Source: JAJRAG01 sp050010535 (lineage in GTDB: Archaea > Thermoplasmatota > Thermoplasmata > Methanomassiliicoccales > JACIVX01). From it: a stretch of DNA of 18,324 bases. Location: assembly GCA_050010535.1 (NCBI GenBank), contig JBEKKT010000032.1:1-18324 (forward strand), read 5' to 3'. A program made the translations under genes and the position numbers. Below, piece by piece: positions 1 to 8,152 of this stretch. The notes under the pieces were generated by a model, which worked only from the letters and a program-made list of their open reading frames with translations, did no database searches and was not told the origin of the DNA. Each line of letters opens with the position of its first letter. Positions within the stretch are counted from its first letter, which is position 1.

Positions 1-109
1 GAAGGATCTTTTCGAACTAAAAGACGGGGATGTGATAATCGTCGGAAGCGCCACATCGAGGAAGATTGCGGAAGGGGGAGCGCTGGCCGCCGCCCTTGAG
101 CTGGTGTGA
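1..109 (+). CDS. C-terminal fragment of an unrecognised protein
   Basis: An open frame enters from the left edge and stops with TGA at 107-109, giving the last 35 residues of a protein. The visible part has an acidic/basic start (KDLFELKDGD), a hydrophobic strand with small residues (VIIVGSATSRK) and an Ala-rich helix (GGALAAALELV). This could be the last strand and helix of an alpha/beta fold. I do not recognise the family. The following 150 bases hold no gene and appear to be the promoter region of the next operon, so this gene is probably a separate unit. Confidence 0.6.
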   Translation, partial: KDLFELKDGDVIIVGSATSRKIAEGGALAAALELV

Positions 110-190
110 ACTCCGGATCATCACTTGTTAGTTGAGATTGCGGTTGTTATAGGGTCGTTTCTTTCGATTCGATGAGGTCTAGCTAAGAAA

Positions 191-203
191 GGGCTAAATA
201 CGG
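191..203 (+). promoter_or_regulatory. Putative TATA box of the DUF4430-ECF operon
   Basis: The segment GGGCTAAATACGG contains a weak archaeal TATA-like element (CTAAATAC, 194-201). Transcription starting about 25 nt downstream would begin near 220-225, exactly where the inverted repeat at 225-243 starts. This leaves a leader of about 40 nt with a Shine-Dalgarno at 248-253. This is inferred from position and AT content only. Confidence 0.3.
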
Positions 204-224
204 CAAGCGCGATTAGTTCTTTGA

Positions 225-243
225 GTTGGATGATACATCCAAC
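225..243. promoter_or_regulatory. Perfect inverted repeat, candidate operator or leader hairpin
   Basis: GTTGGATG (225-232), a 3-nt spacer ATA and CATCCAAC (236-243) form a perfect 8+8 bp dyad. It lies between the putative TATA box and the Shine-Dalgarno AGGGAG (248-253) of the first gene of the uptake operon. As DNA it is a plausible operator for a dimeric repressor. As RNA it would be a hairpin ending 4 nt before the ribosome site. Confidence 0.5.
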
Positions 244-263
244 AAATAGGGAGACGAAATCCG

Positions 264-2147
264 ATGAAGTTCGTAGCGGTCGTGATATTTGGTCTTATGG
301 TCCTTTCATCATTGGCGATAGCGCCAGTGGCAGCGGAGAGCAGCAGCACGTGCGCAGTACTATTCGATTTCGGGGATGGGCAGGTGGTTTGGTCAGACGT
401 GAGCCTCAGCCCGGGCTTGAACGGGTTGAACGTCACTTATCTGGCGGCCGAGCAGCATCACTTGGTACTGAAAGAGGATTTGCCAGGCTACATCACATCG
501 ATCAATGGGATCGGCTACAATTTCACCACCGGGGAATACTGGAACCTCTGGACCTGGAACAGCTCCAGGGCAGCCTGGGATTGGTCGATGGTTGGCGCGG
601 CCGATGTGAACCCCGCCAAGGTCCAGGCCATAGCCTTCAGCTATGCGGCTTCCACCGACCCTACGAGCTTCGCGCCCCCGAACGCGCCTCTGGCGACCCC
701 GGACCACCGCTACCCCTGGACGAGCTTCAGGCACGATTCGATGAACACAGGCAGCCAGCCCCTCTACACTCCTAACAACCTGACATTGAAGTGGCAGACC
801 GATTTGCAAAACGGGGCGATAGATGCGCCCATTGTCGTGGCCCAGGGCCGGGAATACGTGGTGACCGGCGGGGTCCTGAACATGACCACCTTCGCGTACG
901 ACACCAACTCCTCGCTCATGTGCCTCGATGGCTCTGGGGGGCTGATCTGGAAGGCCGAGATAGGGAGGGGATACCAGGTCGGGTCACCCCTCCTCTACGG
1001 CAGCATGGTGATTGTGCCGTCCGCCAACGGCAAAGTGTTCGCGTTCGACGCTAAGAACGGGTCCAAGCTCTGGTCCTTCGACACGGCCTCCGCATCACCC
1101 TATGGGGTGGTGTCGTCGCCCATGGCCTATAATAACAACGTTTTCGTGGCGGCCAGTAACGGCAAGGTCTTCTCCCTGAACGACAAGGGGGAACAGAACT
1201 GGAACAAGACTATCGCCCCGATCATCTACTCGTCATCGCCCGGGTTCTTCAACGGGACGATGTACATAGGGGCGGATGACGGGAAGCTCCACGCAATATA
1301 CGCGAACGGCACGAAGGAGGCCTGGTCCACCTCGATTGGCGGAAAGGTAAGAGGCTCGCCGATACTGTTGAAGGACAAGATCGTGGTCACCTTCGTCAAC
1401 AGCACCCCCTCCACGGGAGGATTGGCGGCCGTCGGATACGATGGCAAGCTTCTGTGGCGGACGGTGACCGGCGTCAGCCCGGCCAGCGTCACATTGACCA
1501 GCAAGGGATTCGCCTCGATTATCCCCACAGGTGTCAGCATGATTGGGTTCGATGGTAAGAAGCTCTGGAACATCTCCTTGGGAACGAGCTTCGCTGGCGC
1601 TGCGCCCACCGGGGTGAACGGAACCTTCTTCATGGTGACCAACGAGGCAACCAGCAGGCTGCTGGCGATCAGCGACCAGGGCGAGCTCTACTACCAGAAG
1701 GCGCTGCTCCCTGCGCAATACGCATTGAGCGCGCCCACGGTGGCTGACGGGAAGCTGTTCGTCTCCTGTGACAATGGCCATGTGTATGCTTTCAACTTGA
1801 ACAACGTGGCACCTGTCGCATATGCCACATGGAGCGTGAACGACAAGGCGGGTCACTTCGTGGCTCAGACCTCCGCTGGAACGTTGTTCCATTACAGCTG
1901 GGACTTCGGCGACGGGAACAAGAGCACAACGCCAGTGGCCAACCATACGTACGCGAAGACGGGCTCGTACAACGCTGTTCTGACGGTCACCAATCCCGAC
2001 GGTAAGTCATCTTACCAGCAGTTCGTGGTGTTTGTCAACGCCACGGTGAGCGCATCTGACAACACCGCCTTGATCGTCGGTGGACTGATCCTGGTCGTTG
2101 TCGTCGTGGTCGCCCTGGCGGCGGTGATGGTCAGGAGGAGGAAGTAA
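264..2147 (+). CDS. Secreted PQQ-type beta-propeller protein with DUF4430-like and PKD domains
   Basis: A predicted surface protein of 627 residues. Residues 1-24 form a signal peptide ending near VAAES. Residues about 30-128 resemble a DUF4430 (transcobalamin C-terminal-like, beta-grasp) domain, with the Trp-rich stretch EYWNLWTWNSSRAAWDW. Residues about 147-505 carry repeated PQQ-propeller blades, starting at the typical PWTSFRHDSMNTG and followed by recurring SPL/DAKNGSKLWSF-type blades. A PKD domain follows (YSWDFGDG, HTYAKTGSYNAVLTVTN). A final hydrophobic helix and RRRK anchor it in the membrane. The ATG at 264 has the Shine-Dalgarno AGGGAG 10 nt upstream. The stop is 6 nt before the next DUF4430 gene, and ECF transporter genes follow, so a role in capturing or presenting the transporter's ligand at the cell surface is likely but inferred. 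Several NxS/T sequons fit a glycosylated archaeal surface protein. Confidence 0.88.
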   Translation: MKFVAVVIFGLMVLSSLAIAPVAAESSSTCAVLFDFGDGQVVWSDVSLSPGLNGLNVTYLAAEQHHLVLKEDLPGYITSINGIGYNFTTGEYWNLWTWNSSRAAWDWSMVGAADVNPAKVQAIAFSYAASTDPTSFAPPNAPLATPDHRYPWTSFRHDSMNTGSQPLYTPNNLTLKWQTDLQNGAIDAPIVVAQGREYVVTGGVLNMTTFAYDTNSSLMCLDGSGGLIWKAEIGRGYQVGSPLLYGSMVIVPSANGKVFAFDAKNGSKLWSFDTASASPYGVVSSPMAYNNNVFVAASNGKVFSLNDKGEQNWNKTIAPIIYSSSPGFFNGTMYIGADDGKLHAIYANGTKEAWSTSIGGKVRGSPILLKDKIVVTFVNSTPSTGGLAAVGYDGKLLWRTVTGVSPASVTLTSKGFASIIPTGVSMIGFDGKKLWNISLGTSFAGAAPTGVNGTFFMVTNEATSRLLAISDQGELYYQKALLPAQYALSAPTVADGKLFVSCDNGHVYAFNLNNVAPVAYATWSVNDKAGHFVAQTSAGTLFHYSWDFGDGNKSTTPVANHTYAKTGSYNAVLTVTNPDGKSSYQQFVVFVNATVSASDNTALIVGGLILVVVVVVALAAVMVRRRK

Positions 2148-2153
2148 AGGAAG

Positions 2154-2654
2154 ATGAAGCTGAACGTGCGAGACGCCGTCCTGATCGTGGTGGCCGTCGT
2201 GATAGTGGCGGTCATCGTGGTCTTCGGATTCCCCCACCTGGGGAGCACCTCGGACACTGTCGTCTCCAGCTTGAGCATCGACTTCTATGACGCTCCCGCC
2301 CCGATTCACCAAGGCAACATCACCACCTGGACCCTTGTGGACGGGCAGTGGAGGATGAGCAGCGTGGACAATGGAGGCCACACGGTCTGGGTGTTCAGGA
2401 ACCTGACCAGCAAGTCGAACTGTTACGATCAGCTCATGGCTGCGGCGGGCATCGCGCACTTCAGGGTCGAATCGCAGAACCAGTCTTTAGGGCTCTTCGT
2501 CACCGCCATTGGCGGGGACAACAACTCGCAGTACGAGGGACGCGGCTGGCAGTACTATGTGAACGGCGTGTACGCCAACCGGGCGTGCAACGTGATCACG
2601 GTGGGCAACGGGGATCAGGTCATCTGGAAGTACCTGCCCAACCAGATTGGGTGA
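2154..2654 (+). CDS. Membrane-anchored DUF4430 protein, probable substrate-binding partner of the ECF transporter
   Basis: A 166-residue protein with an N-terminal signal anchor (about residues 8-28, Val/Ile rich) and an extracellular domain. Its end (GWQYYVNGVYANRACNVI then GDQVIWKYLP) is the typical closing segment of DUF4430, a domain related to the C-terminal domain of transcobalamin/intrinsic factor. Such proteins often sit beside ECF-type vitamin transporters, where a B12 or corrinoid-binding role is suspected. The ATG is preceded by AGGAAG immediately after the stop of the propeller gene, and the stop lies 6 nt before the GTG of EcfT, so all are co-transcribed. The domain call is made by eye. 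The ligand is an inference. Confidence 0.8.
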   Translation: MKLNVRDAVLIVVAVVIVAVIVVFGFPHLGSTSDTVVSSLSIDFYDAPAPIHQGNITTWTLVDGQWRMSSVDNGGHTVWVFRNLTSKSNCYDQLMAAAGIAHFRVESQNQSLGLFVTAIGGDNNSQYEGRGWQYYVNGVYANRACNVITVGNGDQVIWKYLPNQIG

Positions 2655-2660
2655 GGCTTC

Positions 2661-3527
2661 GTGTTCTCGCCGTATCAGGACAAGGATTCAAGGATTCATC
2701 GACTGGATGCCAGGCCGAAGATCGTCTTCGTCCTGTCCATCTTCCTCCTTTCCATTTTGGTATCGGACATATTCTACCTCGCGGTCCTTTTCGCCTTCGT
2801 GATGGTCGTGGCCATCGTGGGCAAGGTCCTGCGGTCCACCCTCGGCCTTCTGAAGTATGCGTTGTACGTCGCTGCCTTCCTTTTCATCTTCAGCATCCTG
2901 TTCTCGCAGGGGAGCCACATCCTCTTCACGATTGGTCCGATACAGGTCAGGCAGGAGTCGGTCCTCTTCGCCACCAGCATGTGCATGAGGCTGTTCCTTG
3001 CCATCGGCGCATTCGCCCTGCTCACCTTCACGGTGCATCCGGACAAGGTGCTGCAGATACTCTCCAAGTTCGGGTTCAAGTCCATGACCGGGCTCTCCAT
3101 AGCCACCAGGATGTACCCGACCATCGCCTCCGACTCCGGCAACATCGAGGACGCGATGAAGGCCAGAGGGGTGGAGTTCGACGACGGGAACTTTGTGCAG
3201 AAGGCCAAGGCCAGGGCTCCGGTCATGATACCATTGCTGATGAACTCCATGGACCGATCGATGGAGATTGCCGAGGCCATGGAGGCTCGTGGCTTCGGGG
3301 CAGGTACCCGGACCCACTACTTCGATTCGCCGATGACCGCCAGAGGCAAAGCCATGGCCGTCATCTTCCTCGCCGCCATCCCCTTCGGCATCGCCATGTT
3401 CGTCCTCGGCTTCGGCAACGCCGATTACATTGGCGGGGCGGCGCTCACCGTGCGGACGATTGATGTCGCGGTGGCGGCGGCCGAGGTCATGTTTTTCGTC
3501 CCGATACTACTCGGAGGGCCCCGATGA
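2661..3527 (+). CDS. ecfT: Energy-coupling factor transporter transmembrane protein EcfT
   Basis: The 288-residue T subunit links the ATPases to the S component in ECF vitamin importers. After a short cytoplasmic start (DSRIHRLDARPKIV, typical of EcfT) come hydrophobic segments near 20-55, 65-90 and 103-125. A cytoplasmic coupling region follows with both signature Ala-Arg-Gly motifs (168-170 in MKARG and 209-211 in MEARG), which dock into the two ATPase grooves, and then C-terminal membrane helices. The start is GTG at 2661, 6 nt after the previous stop. Its own stop overlaps the ATG of the ATPase gene (ATGA), indicating translational coupling. Confidence 0.93.
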   Translation: MFSPYQDKDSRIHRLDARPKIVFVLSIFLLSILVSDIFYLAVLFAFVMVVAIVGKVLRSTLGLLKYALYVAAFLFIFSILFSQGSHILFTIGPIQVRQESVLFATSMCMRLFLAIGAFALLTFTVHPDKVLQILSKFGFKSMTGLSIATRMYPTIASDSGNIEDAMKARGVEFDDGNFVQKAKARAPVMIPLLMNSMDRSMEIAEAMEARGFGAGTRTHYFDSPMTARGKAMAVIFLAAIPFGIAMFVLGFGNADYIGGAALTVRTIDVAVAAAEVMFFVPILLGGPR

Positions 3528-4984
3528 TCCGCATGGACCAGTTCTCTTTCACCTACGGCGTGGCCACGAGGCCTGTCCTTAAGGAAGTGAGCCTGGAGAT
3601 ACATGAGGGAGAGTTCGTGCTCGTGGTTGGCCATTCCGGCTCGGGCAAGTCAACCCTCTGCCGGGCACTGAACGGCCTCATCCCGCACTTCTACGGCGGA
3701 AGCATATCCGGGAGGGTGACCGTGGACGGCCATGACACCAGGACGACCTCGCCGGCCCAGCTCGCCGGCATCATAGGCATGGTCTTCCAGGACCCCGAGA
3801 ACCAGCTGGTCATGACCAATGTCGAGAACGAGATGGCCTTCGGCATGGAGAATCTCGCCCTCCCTAAGGCTGAGATGAAGGAGCGCATCGCCTACTACTC
3901 GCAGTACTTCGACCTGGAGCGCTTCTTCAAGCGCTTCATCCCCGAGTTGTCCTGCGGCGAGAAGCAGAAGGTCGCGCTAGCCTCGGTGATAGCTATGAGG
4001 CCCAAATACATCATGTTGGACGAACCGACCTCGCAGCTTGATGAGGAGACGGCGAACCTCTTCCTGGAGTTCCTGCACAAGCTGAACCGGGAGCAGGAGG
4101 TGGCGATCATACTGATCGAGCATCGTTTGGAGCGCTGCCTGCACTACGCCGACCGCATCATCTTCATGAAGGACGGGGCGATCGAGGCGGACGGCCCTCG
4201 GCTGGATGTCCTGCCCCAACTTCGCGAATCCGGACTGGTCGCCGATTTCAGCAGGACCGTGCAGGGGAATGGCATCAGCGAGGTCGTGCTGCGGGCGTCG
4301 GACGTTACCTTCGGCTATACTCCTGTCATGGTGCTCGAAGGGCTGCATCTGGAGGTTCGCAAGCAGGAGGTATTGGCCATTGTCGGGGCCAACGGCTGCG
4401 GCAAATCGACGCTGCTCAAGCACCTGAACGGCATATTGAGGCCCAAGAAGGGGAGCGTGGTGCTTCTCGGGCGAGATATTGTCGATGTCACCACGGCCAG
4501 CCTAGCTAGGGACATCGGGTATCTGGGACAGAACCCCAACAACTACCTTTTCGAGGAGACGCTGCAGAAGGAGCTCGAGTTCACGCTCAAGAACCTGAAA
4601 ATAGATCGGAAGGAATGGGAAGAGAGGATCGATTGGACCCTTGAGGTGCTCGACCTAGAGCGCTTCCGCGACCACTTCCCCAGAGAACTGAGCTGCGGCG
4701 AGAGGGAGAGGGCCGCGCTGGCATCGATCATCGTCGGCCGGCCCAAGATACTGATTCTGGACGAACCGACCAGGGGGATGGACTACCGGAACAAGCTCAA
4801 GCTCGCCTCCATCCTCGAATCCCTGAGGGCGCTAGGGATGACCACCATCTTGGTCACACACGACTATCGCTTCGTTGCCGAGCACGCGACGCGCGTCATG
4901 ACGCTGCGGGAAGGGCATCTTGCCGAAGTGCCAATCCAAGAGATCACGGCCCTGGCTAAGGAGTCAGGAGGGCTGGAGGCATGA
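3524..4984 (+). CDS. Fused two-domain ECF transporter ATPase (EcfA-EcfA')
   Basis: A 486-residue protein joins two ABC ATPase domains that are separate EcfA1/EcfA2 subunits in many bacteria. Domain 1: Walker A GHSGSGKST (36-44), Q-loop VFQDPENQL, signature LSCGE (142-146), Walker B IMLDEPTSQLD, switch His in IEHR. Domain 2: Walker A GANGCGKST (288-296), Q-loop GQNPNNYLF, signature LSCGE (389-393), Walker B LILDEPTRGMD, switch His in VTHD. All catalytic residues are present in both halves, so both sites should be active. Both signatures have Cys where LSGGE/Q is usual. It overlaps ecfT and the S-component gene by ATGA at each end. It powers uptake on the cytoplasmic face. Confidence 0.95.
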   Translation: MIRMDQFSFTYGVATRPVLKEVSLEIHEGEFVLVVGHSGSGKSTLCRALNGLIPHFYGGSISGRVTVDGHDTRTTSPAQLAGIIGMVFQDPENQLVMTNVENEMAFGMENLALPKAEMKERIAYYSQYFDLERFFKRFIPELSCGEKQKVALASVIAMRPKYIMLDEPTSQLDEETANLFLEFLHKLNREQEVAIILIEHRLERCLHYADRIIFMKDGAIEADGPRLDVLPQLRESGLVADFSRTVQGNGISEVVLRASDVTFGYTPVMVLEGLHLEVRKQEVLAIVGANGCGKSTLLKHLNGILRPKKGSVVLLGRDIVDVTTASLARDIGYLGQNPNNYLFEETLQKELEFTLKNLKIDRKEWEERIDWTLEVLDLERFRDHFPRELSCGERERAALASIIVGRPKILILDEPTRGMDYRNKLKLASILESLRALGMTTILVTHDYRFVAEHATRVMTLREGHLAEVPIQEITALAKESGGLEA

Positions 4985-5715
4985 GGGTCCGGTGGAGCAC
5001 GGTGATGACCATCGCCTCGATCTGCATGGCCGGGCTGCTCATCGCCATGGCCGTGTTCGCCAATGCGCTGCTAGGTCAGTACGCAGCATTCCTCTCTTTC
5101 ATCCTGGTCCTGCTGATAGTTAGCATCATCTTCGCCAAGTTCGAAGAGTCGCAGATAAGCTCCAAGGAGGTCGCGCTCATCGGCATCCTCGCGGCCATCA
5201 CCGCCGCCTCCAGGATACCGTTCGCCGCCCTCCCGAACATAAAGCCATGCACCTTCCTGATCATCGTCACCGGCCTGGTCTTTGGTTCGCTAGCCGGAGC
5301 CATGGTCGGCTCGATGACCGCTGCCGTCTCCAACATCTTCTTCGGACAGGGACCCTGGACGGCATGGGAGATGGTAGCCTGGAGCATGGTGGGCATCGTG
5401 GCTGGATACCTGGGCAAGAGGATGAAGAAGATAACGGTCCGGGACATCGTGCTGTTGGGCATCGTGCTCGGCATGGCCTACAATACCCTTATGGACTTCA
5501 GCAGCTGGATCACCTTCTATAAGGCAGACCCCAACCTGCTCATCCCCACCTTCGTCGCCGGTCTTCCGTTCGGTGCCCTGCACATCACCGGCAACGTCAT
5601 CTTCGCCCTGGTTCTGGGCAAGCCCGTGCTGACCATGTTCCAGCGGTTCCAGCGTAGGACCCGTATCTCCTATGACGGAGGGGGCGGACCGGCGACCGCG
5701 CGGCCGGTGGAATGA
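4981..5715 (+). CDS. cbrT: ECF transporter S component, CbrT-like (predicted cobalamin/corrinoid)
   Basis: A 244-residue integral membrane protein with about six hydrophobic segments. The central block (LPNIKPCTFLIIVTGLVFG, then SNIFFGQGPWTAWEM) is the pattern I associate with the CbrT group of S components, which bind the vitamin within the membrane. The C-terminus is a short charged cytoplasmic tail. It is the last gene of the operon, starts by ATGA overlap with the ATPase gene and completes an S-T-A-A importer. Specificity for B12 or another corrinoid rests on the family resemblance and the upstream DUF4430 genes. Another vitamin cannot be excluded, so the gene symbol is tentative. Confidence 0.82.
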   Translation: MRVRWSTVMTIASICMAGLLIAMAVFANALLGQYAAFLSFILVLLIVSIIFAKFEESQISSKEVALIGILAAITAASRIPFAALPNIKPCTFLIIVTGLVFGSLAGAMVGSMTAAVSNIFFGQGPWTAWEMVAWSMVGIVAGYLGKRMKKITVRDIVLLGIVLGMAYNTLMDFSSWITFYKADPNLLIPTFVAGLPFGALHITGNVIFALVLGKPVLTMFQRFQRRTRISYDGGGGPATARPVE

Positions 5716-5820
5716 CCGCATGCATGCTCAACTGCCACTAGCATGTCGTTCCACCCGACCGCGCCACGCGCGAACCTTCCTGGGTAGGAATATTAATCAG
5801 TTATTGGATTCCAGGGGCGT

Positions 5821-6018
5821 GATGTCCTGAGATTCACGCTGTCGAACAGAGTCCTTGCTGGCCTGACGTTGTCCGTCGGCAAGAGAAGACAGCAGATCGG
5901 ACCGCTCGGGATCGCCGTTCTGGGCGCGATTCTCGGCATGGTCTACAACACCCTCGTGGATTTCTCAAACTGGGTGTGGCTGTACCCGCACTCCTTATAC
6001 ATTTTGCCTCTGACCTTC
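5821..6018 (+). pseudogene. Relic of a second ECF S-component gene
   Basis: Read from 5821 in the frame of 5869, the translation matches the C-terminal half of the intact S component just upstream. LGMVYNTLVDFSNW aligns with LGMAYNTLMDFSSW, and over the best 28 aligned residues 15 are identical by eye. Similarity begins around VLAGL (matching the VAGYL region of the intact protein) and fades after LPLTF at about 6018. The last third and the whole N-terminal half are missing, there is no credible start codon, and the frame is open only from 5797. The spacing and divergence suggest a decayed tandem duplicate or the remains of another S gene. The stretch 5716-6058 otherwise holds no gene. Confidence 0.7.
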
Positions 6019-6058
6019 ATTCATTTTTCGAATCATGGGAGGCATCGTGCTGTGATGA

Positions 6059-8152
6059 TCACACTTCCTTCAGCATTCTGAGCATCGATTCCAAGTCGTT
6101 CGCCGGTTCCCCGCACGCGCGATTCGAGCACATGTATGTCGTTGCTTTTCCATCAATGCTTGATTTGCCTTTGATCGACTCTGCGAGAGGACCGCCAGAT
6201 GCTCCATCCTCAGGATTCAGAATCACAACAGCGTTCGGCATGAACCTAGCTCTCACGCTATCGATCATTTCGGTCGTGTCCTTCTTCTCTGGATCGCCTG
6301 CGATGATGATCTCGGAGGAGGGCCCGAAGGCAAAATCCAACGCGCTGAGCAACTGTGGATAAGCCTCCGGCATCGTCGAGACCTCCTTCGTAAATGCCAT
6401 TGCTATACGATTCGCCTTTCTCTCAAGCTCCAAATCGCCGGTCAGGTGGGAGAGCCTCAGCAAGCAAAGCATGGCGACGGAGTTGCCAGAAGGCAATGCC
6501 CCGTCGTATGACTCCTTCCTTCGTGCCACGACCTTCTCCGCATCCTTCGCGGAAAAGAAGAAGCCGCCGTCGTCTTCATCCCAGAATAGGTCGATCATAC
6601 TACGGGTGAGATCCATTGCCGCCTGAACGAACCTCACATCGAACGTGGTCTCATACAGTTCTGTCAGTCCCCATATCATGAATGCGTGGTCATCCAGAAA
6701 GGCATCGATTGCCGCCTCTCCATCCCTGAAGCGATGGCGCAAACGTCCCTCGTCGCTAACCATACTATTGAGAATGAAATCCGTTGCTCTGATCGCTTCC
6801 CGCTCATAGTCTGTGCGCCCGAATGCTTTTGCAGCCCTAGCGAATGCAACTATCATCAGTCCATTCCAGTCAGTCAGAATCTTGTCATCCTTGTGCGGGT
6901 GAGCGCGCCTCTCCCGGCGTTCGGAGAGTTTCATCAGCGATGTCGCGAGAAGTCCCCGCAATTCCTGGGCGGTCATATCAGTTTGGGACGCGATCTCGTC
7001 CAACGATTCGTTCTTGCTCAGAACGTTGTCTCTTGCGCCGTCGCCCAGACCTTCCTTCCCCAAGTTGCCTGTAGCAGTGACATTATATGCTCTGGCAAAG
7101 ACCTCTGCCTCCGCAGGAGAGAGGACCTGCTTGATCTCGCCGAGGGTCCACAGATAGTACCTGCCCTCGACGCCTTCACTGTCCGCATCCTCGGCCGAAA
7201 AGAATGCGCCTTCGGATGATGCCAACTCTCTTCGCACATAATCCAAGGTCTCGTGAACTGTCTCGGCGTACTCTTCCTTCTTCGTTACCTGATATGCCTC
7301 CGTATATGCGATCGAGAGCATCGCCTGATCGTAGAGCATCTTCTCAAAATGGGGCAGTATCCATGCCCGATCGGTCGAATACCGGTGAAATCCATATCCG
7401 ATATGGTCGAATATTCCACCCTGTCTCATCTGTGAGAGCGTCTTCTCAACCATCTCGAGCGCCCTCTCGTTTCCGGCCCTCTTCCAATATCGAAGAAGGA
7501 AGGTGAGCTTCTCCGGGGTAGGGAATTTCGGGGCCGCGCCGAAGCCGCCGTATTGGCCATCGAAGGAATCTGACAACTTCTCGAAGGCCTTGTCAAGAAT
7601 CGTGCGGTCGAGTTCCTCCCCGCCTTCGGGGGCCCTCTCATTGAGGGCATCGACGACCCTGTTCGAAATGTCGTCGACCTTGTCCCTCTGCAGTTCCCAG
7701 ACCTTCTGAATGTTCATAATCAGCTCTCTCATCCCAATCCGCCCGAACATGCTTTCTCTAGGCACATAAGTGGTTGCGAAGAACGGTTTCTTGTTCGGAG
7801 TCATGATTATTGAGAGAGGCCATCCGCCGCTGCCAGTCATCATCAGACACGCGGTTAGGTAAACCTTGTCTATGTCAGGCCTCTCCTCCTTGTCGACTTT
7901 GATGCAGACGAAGGTCTCGTTCATCGCGTTTGCGATCTCAGAGTCCTCAAAGGACTCTGTTTCCATCACGTGGCACCAGTGACAGGTTGAGTATCCTATC
8001 GAGAGAAATATCGGTTTGTCCTCGGTCCTGGCCTTCTCGAAGGCCTCCTCTCCCCATGGATACCAATCCACGGGGTTGCACGCATGTTGGAGTAGGTAGG
8101 GGCTCTTCTCGGAGATCAGCCGGTTCCGGTGCCGCTCAGATTCCGGCCGCAT
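6059..8152 (-). CDS. yyaL: YyaL-type thioredoxin-domain protein (DUF255 / SSP411 family)
   Basis: A 697-residue protein of the usual family length. The N-terminal thioredoxin-like DUF255 domain (about 1-165) contains the hallmark start HRNRLISEKSPYLLQHACNPVDW and the redox-type motif CHWC (57-60). The rest is an alpha/alpha toroid related to six-hairpin glycosidases (FGAAPKFPTPEKLTFLLRYW, DWNGLMIVAFARAAKAFGR). The extreme C-terminus has the family's CSNRACGEP Cys pair. The biochemical role of the family is not settled. The ATG at 8152 lies inside the end of iscU (17-nt overlap) behind GGAAG, so it is the last gene of the tusA-dsrE-iscS-iscU operon. A role in thiol or persulfide handling with these partners is inferred. 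Confidence 0.9.
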   Translation of the reverse strand: MRPESERHRNRLISEKSPYLLQHACNPVDWYPWGEEAFEKARTEDKPIFLSIGYSTCHWCHVMETESFEDSEIANAMNETFVCIKVDKEERPDIDKVYLTACLMMTGSGGWPLSIIMTPNKKPFFATTYVPRESMFGRIGMRELIMNIQKVWELQRDKVDDISNRVVDALNERAPEGGEELDRTILDKAFEKLSDSFDGQYGGFGAAPKFPTPEKLTFLLRYWKRAGNERALEMVEKTLSQMRQGGIFDHIGYGFHRYSTDRAWILPHFEKMLYDQAMLSIAYTEAYQVTKKEEYAETVHETLDYVRRELASSEGAFFSAEDADSEGVEGRYYLWTLGEIKQVLSPAEAEVFARAYNVTATGNLGKEGLGDGARDNVLSKNESLDEIASQTDMTAQELRGLLATSLMKLSERRERRAHPHKDDKILTDWNGLMIVAFARAAKAFGRTDYEREAIRATDFILNSMVSDEGRLRHRFRDGEAAIDAFLDDHAFMIWGLTELYETTFDVRFVQAAMDLTRSMIDLFWDEDDGGFFFSAKDAEKVVARRKESYDGALPSGNSVAMLCLLRLSHLTGDLELERKANRIAMAFTKEVSTMPEAYPQLLSALDFAFGPSSEIIIAGDPEKKDTTEMIDSVRARFMPNAVVILNPEDGASGGPLAESIKGKSSIDGKATTYMCSNRACGEPANDLESMLRMLKEV

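Noticed and set aside
2348..3463. A 371-codon open frame on the plus strand across the DUF4430 and ecfT genes
   Set aside because: It runs out of frame through two clear genes, and its product is Arg/His/Gly-rich low-complexity sequence typical of a shadow frame in GC-rich DNA.
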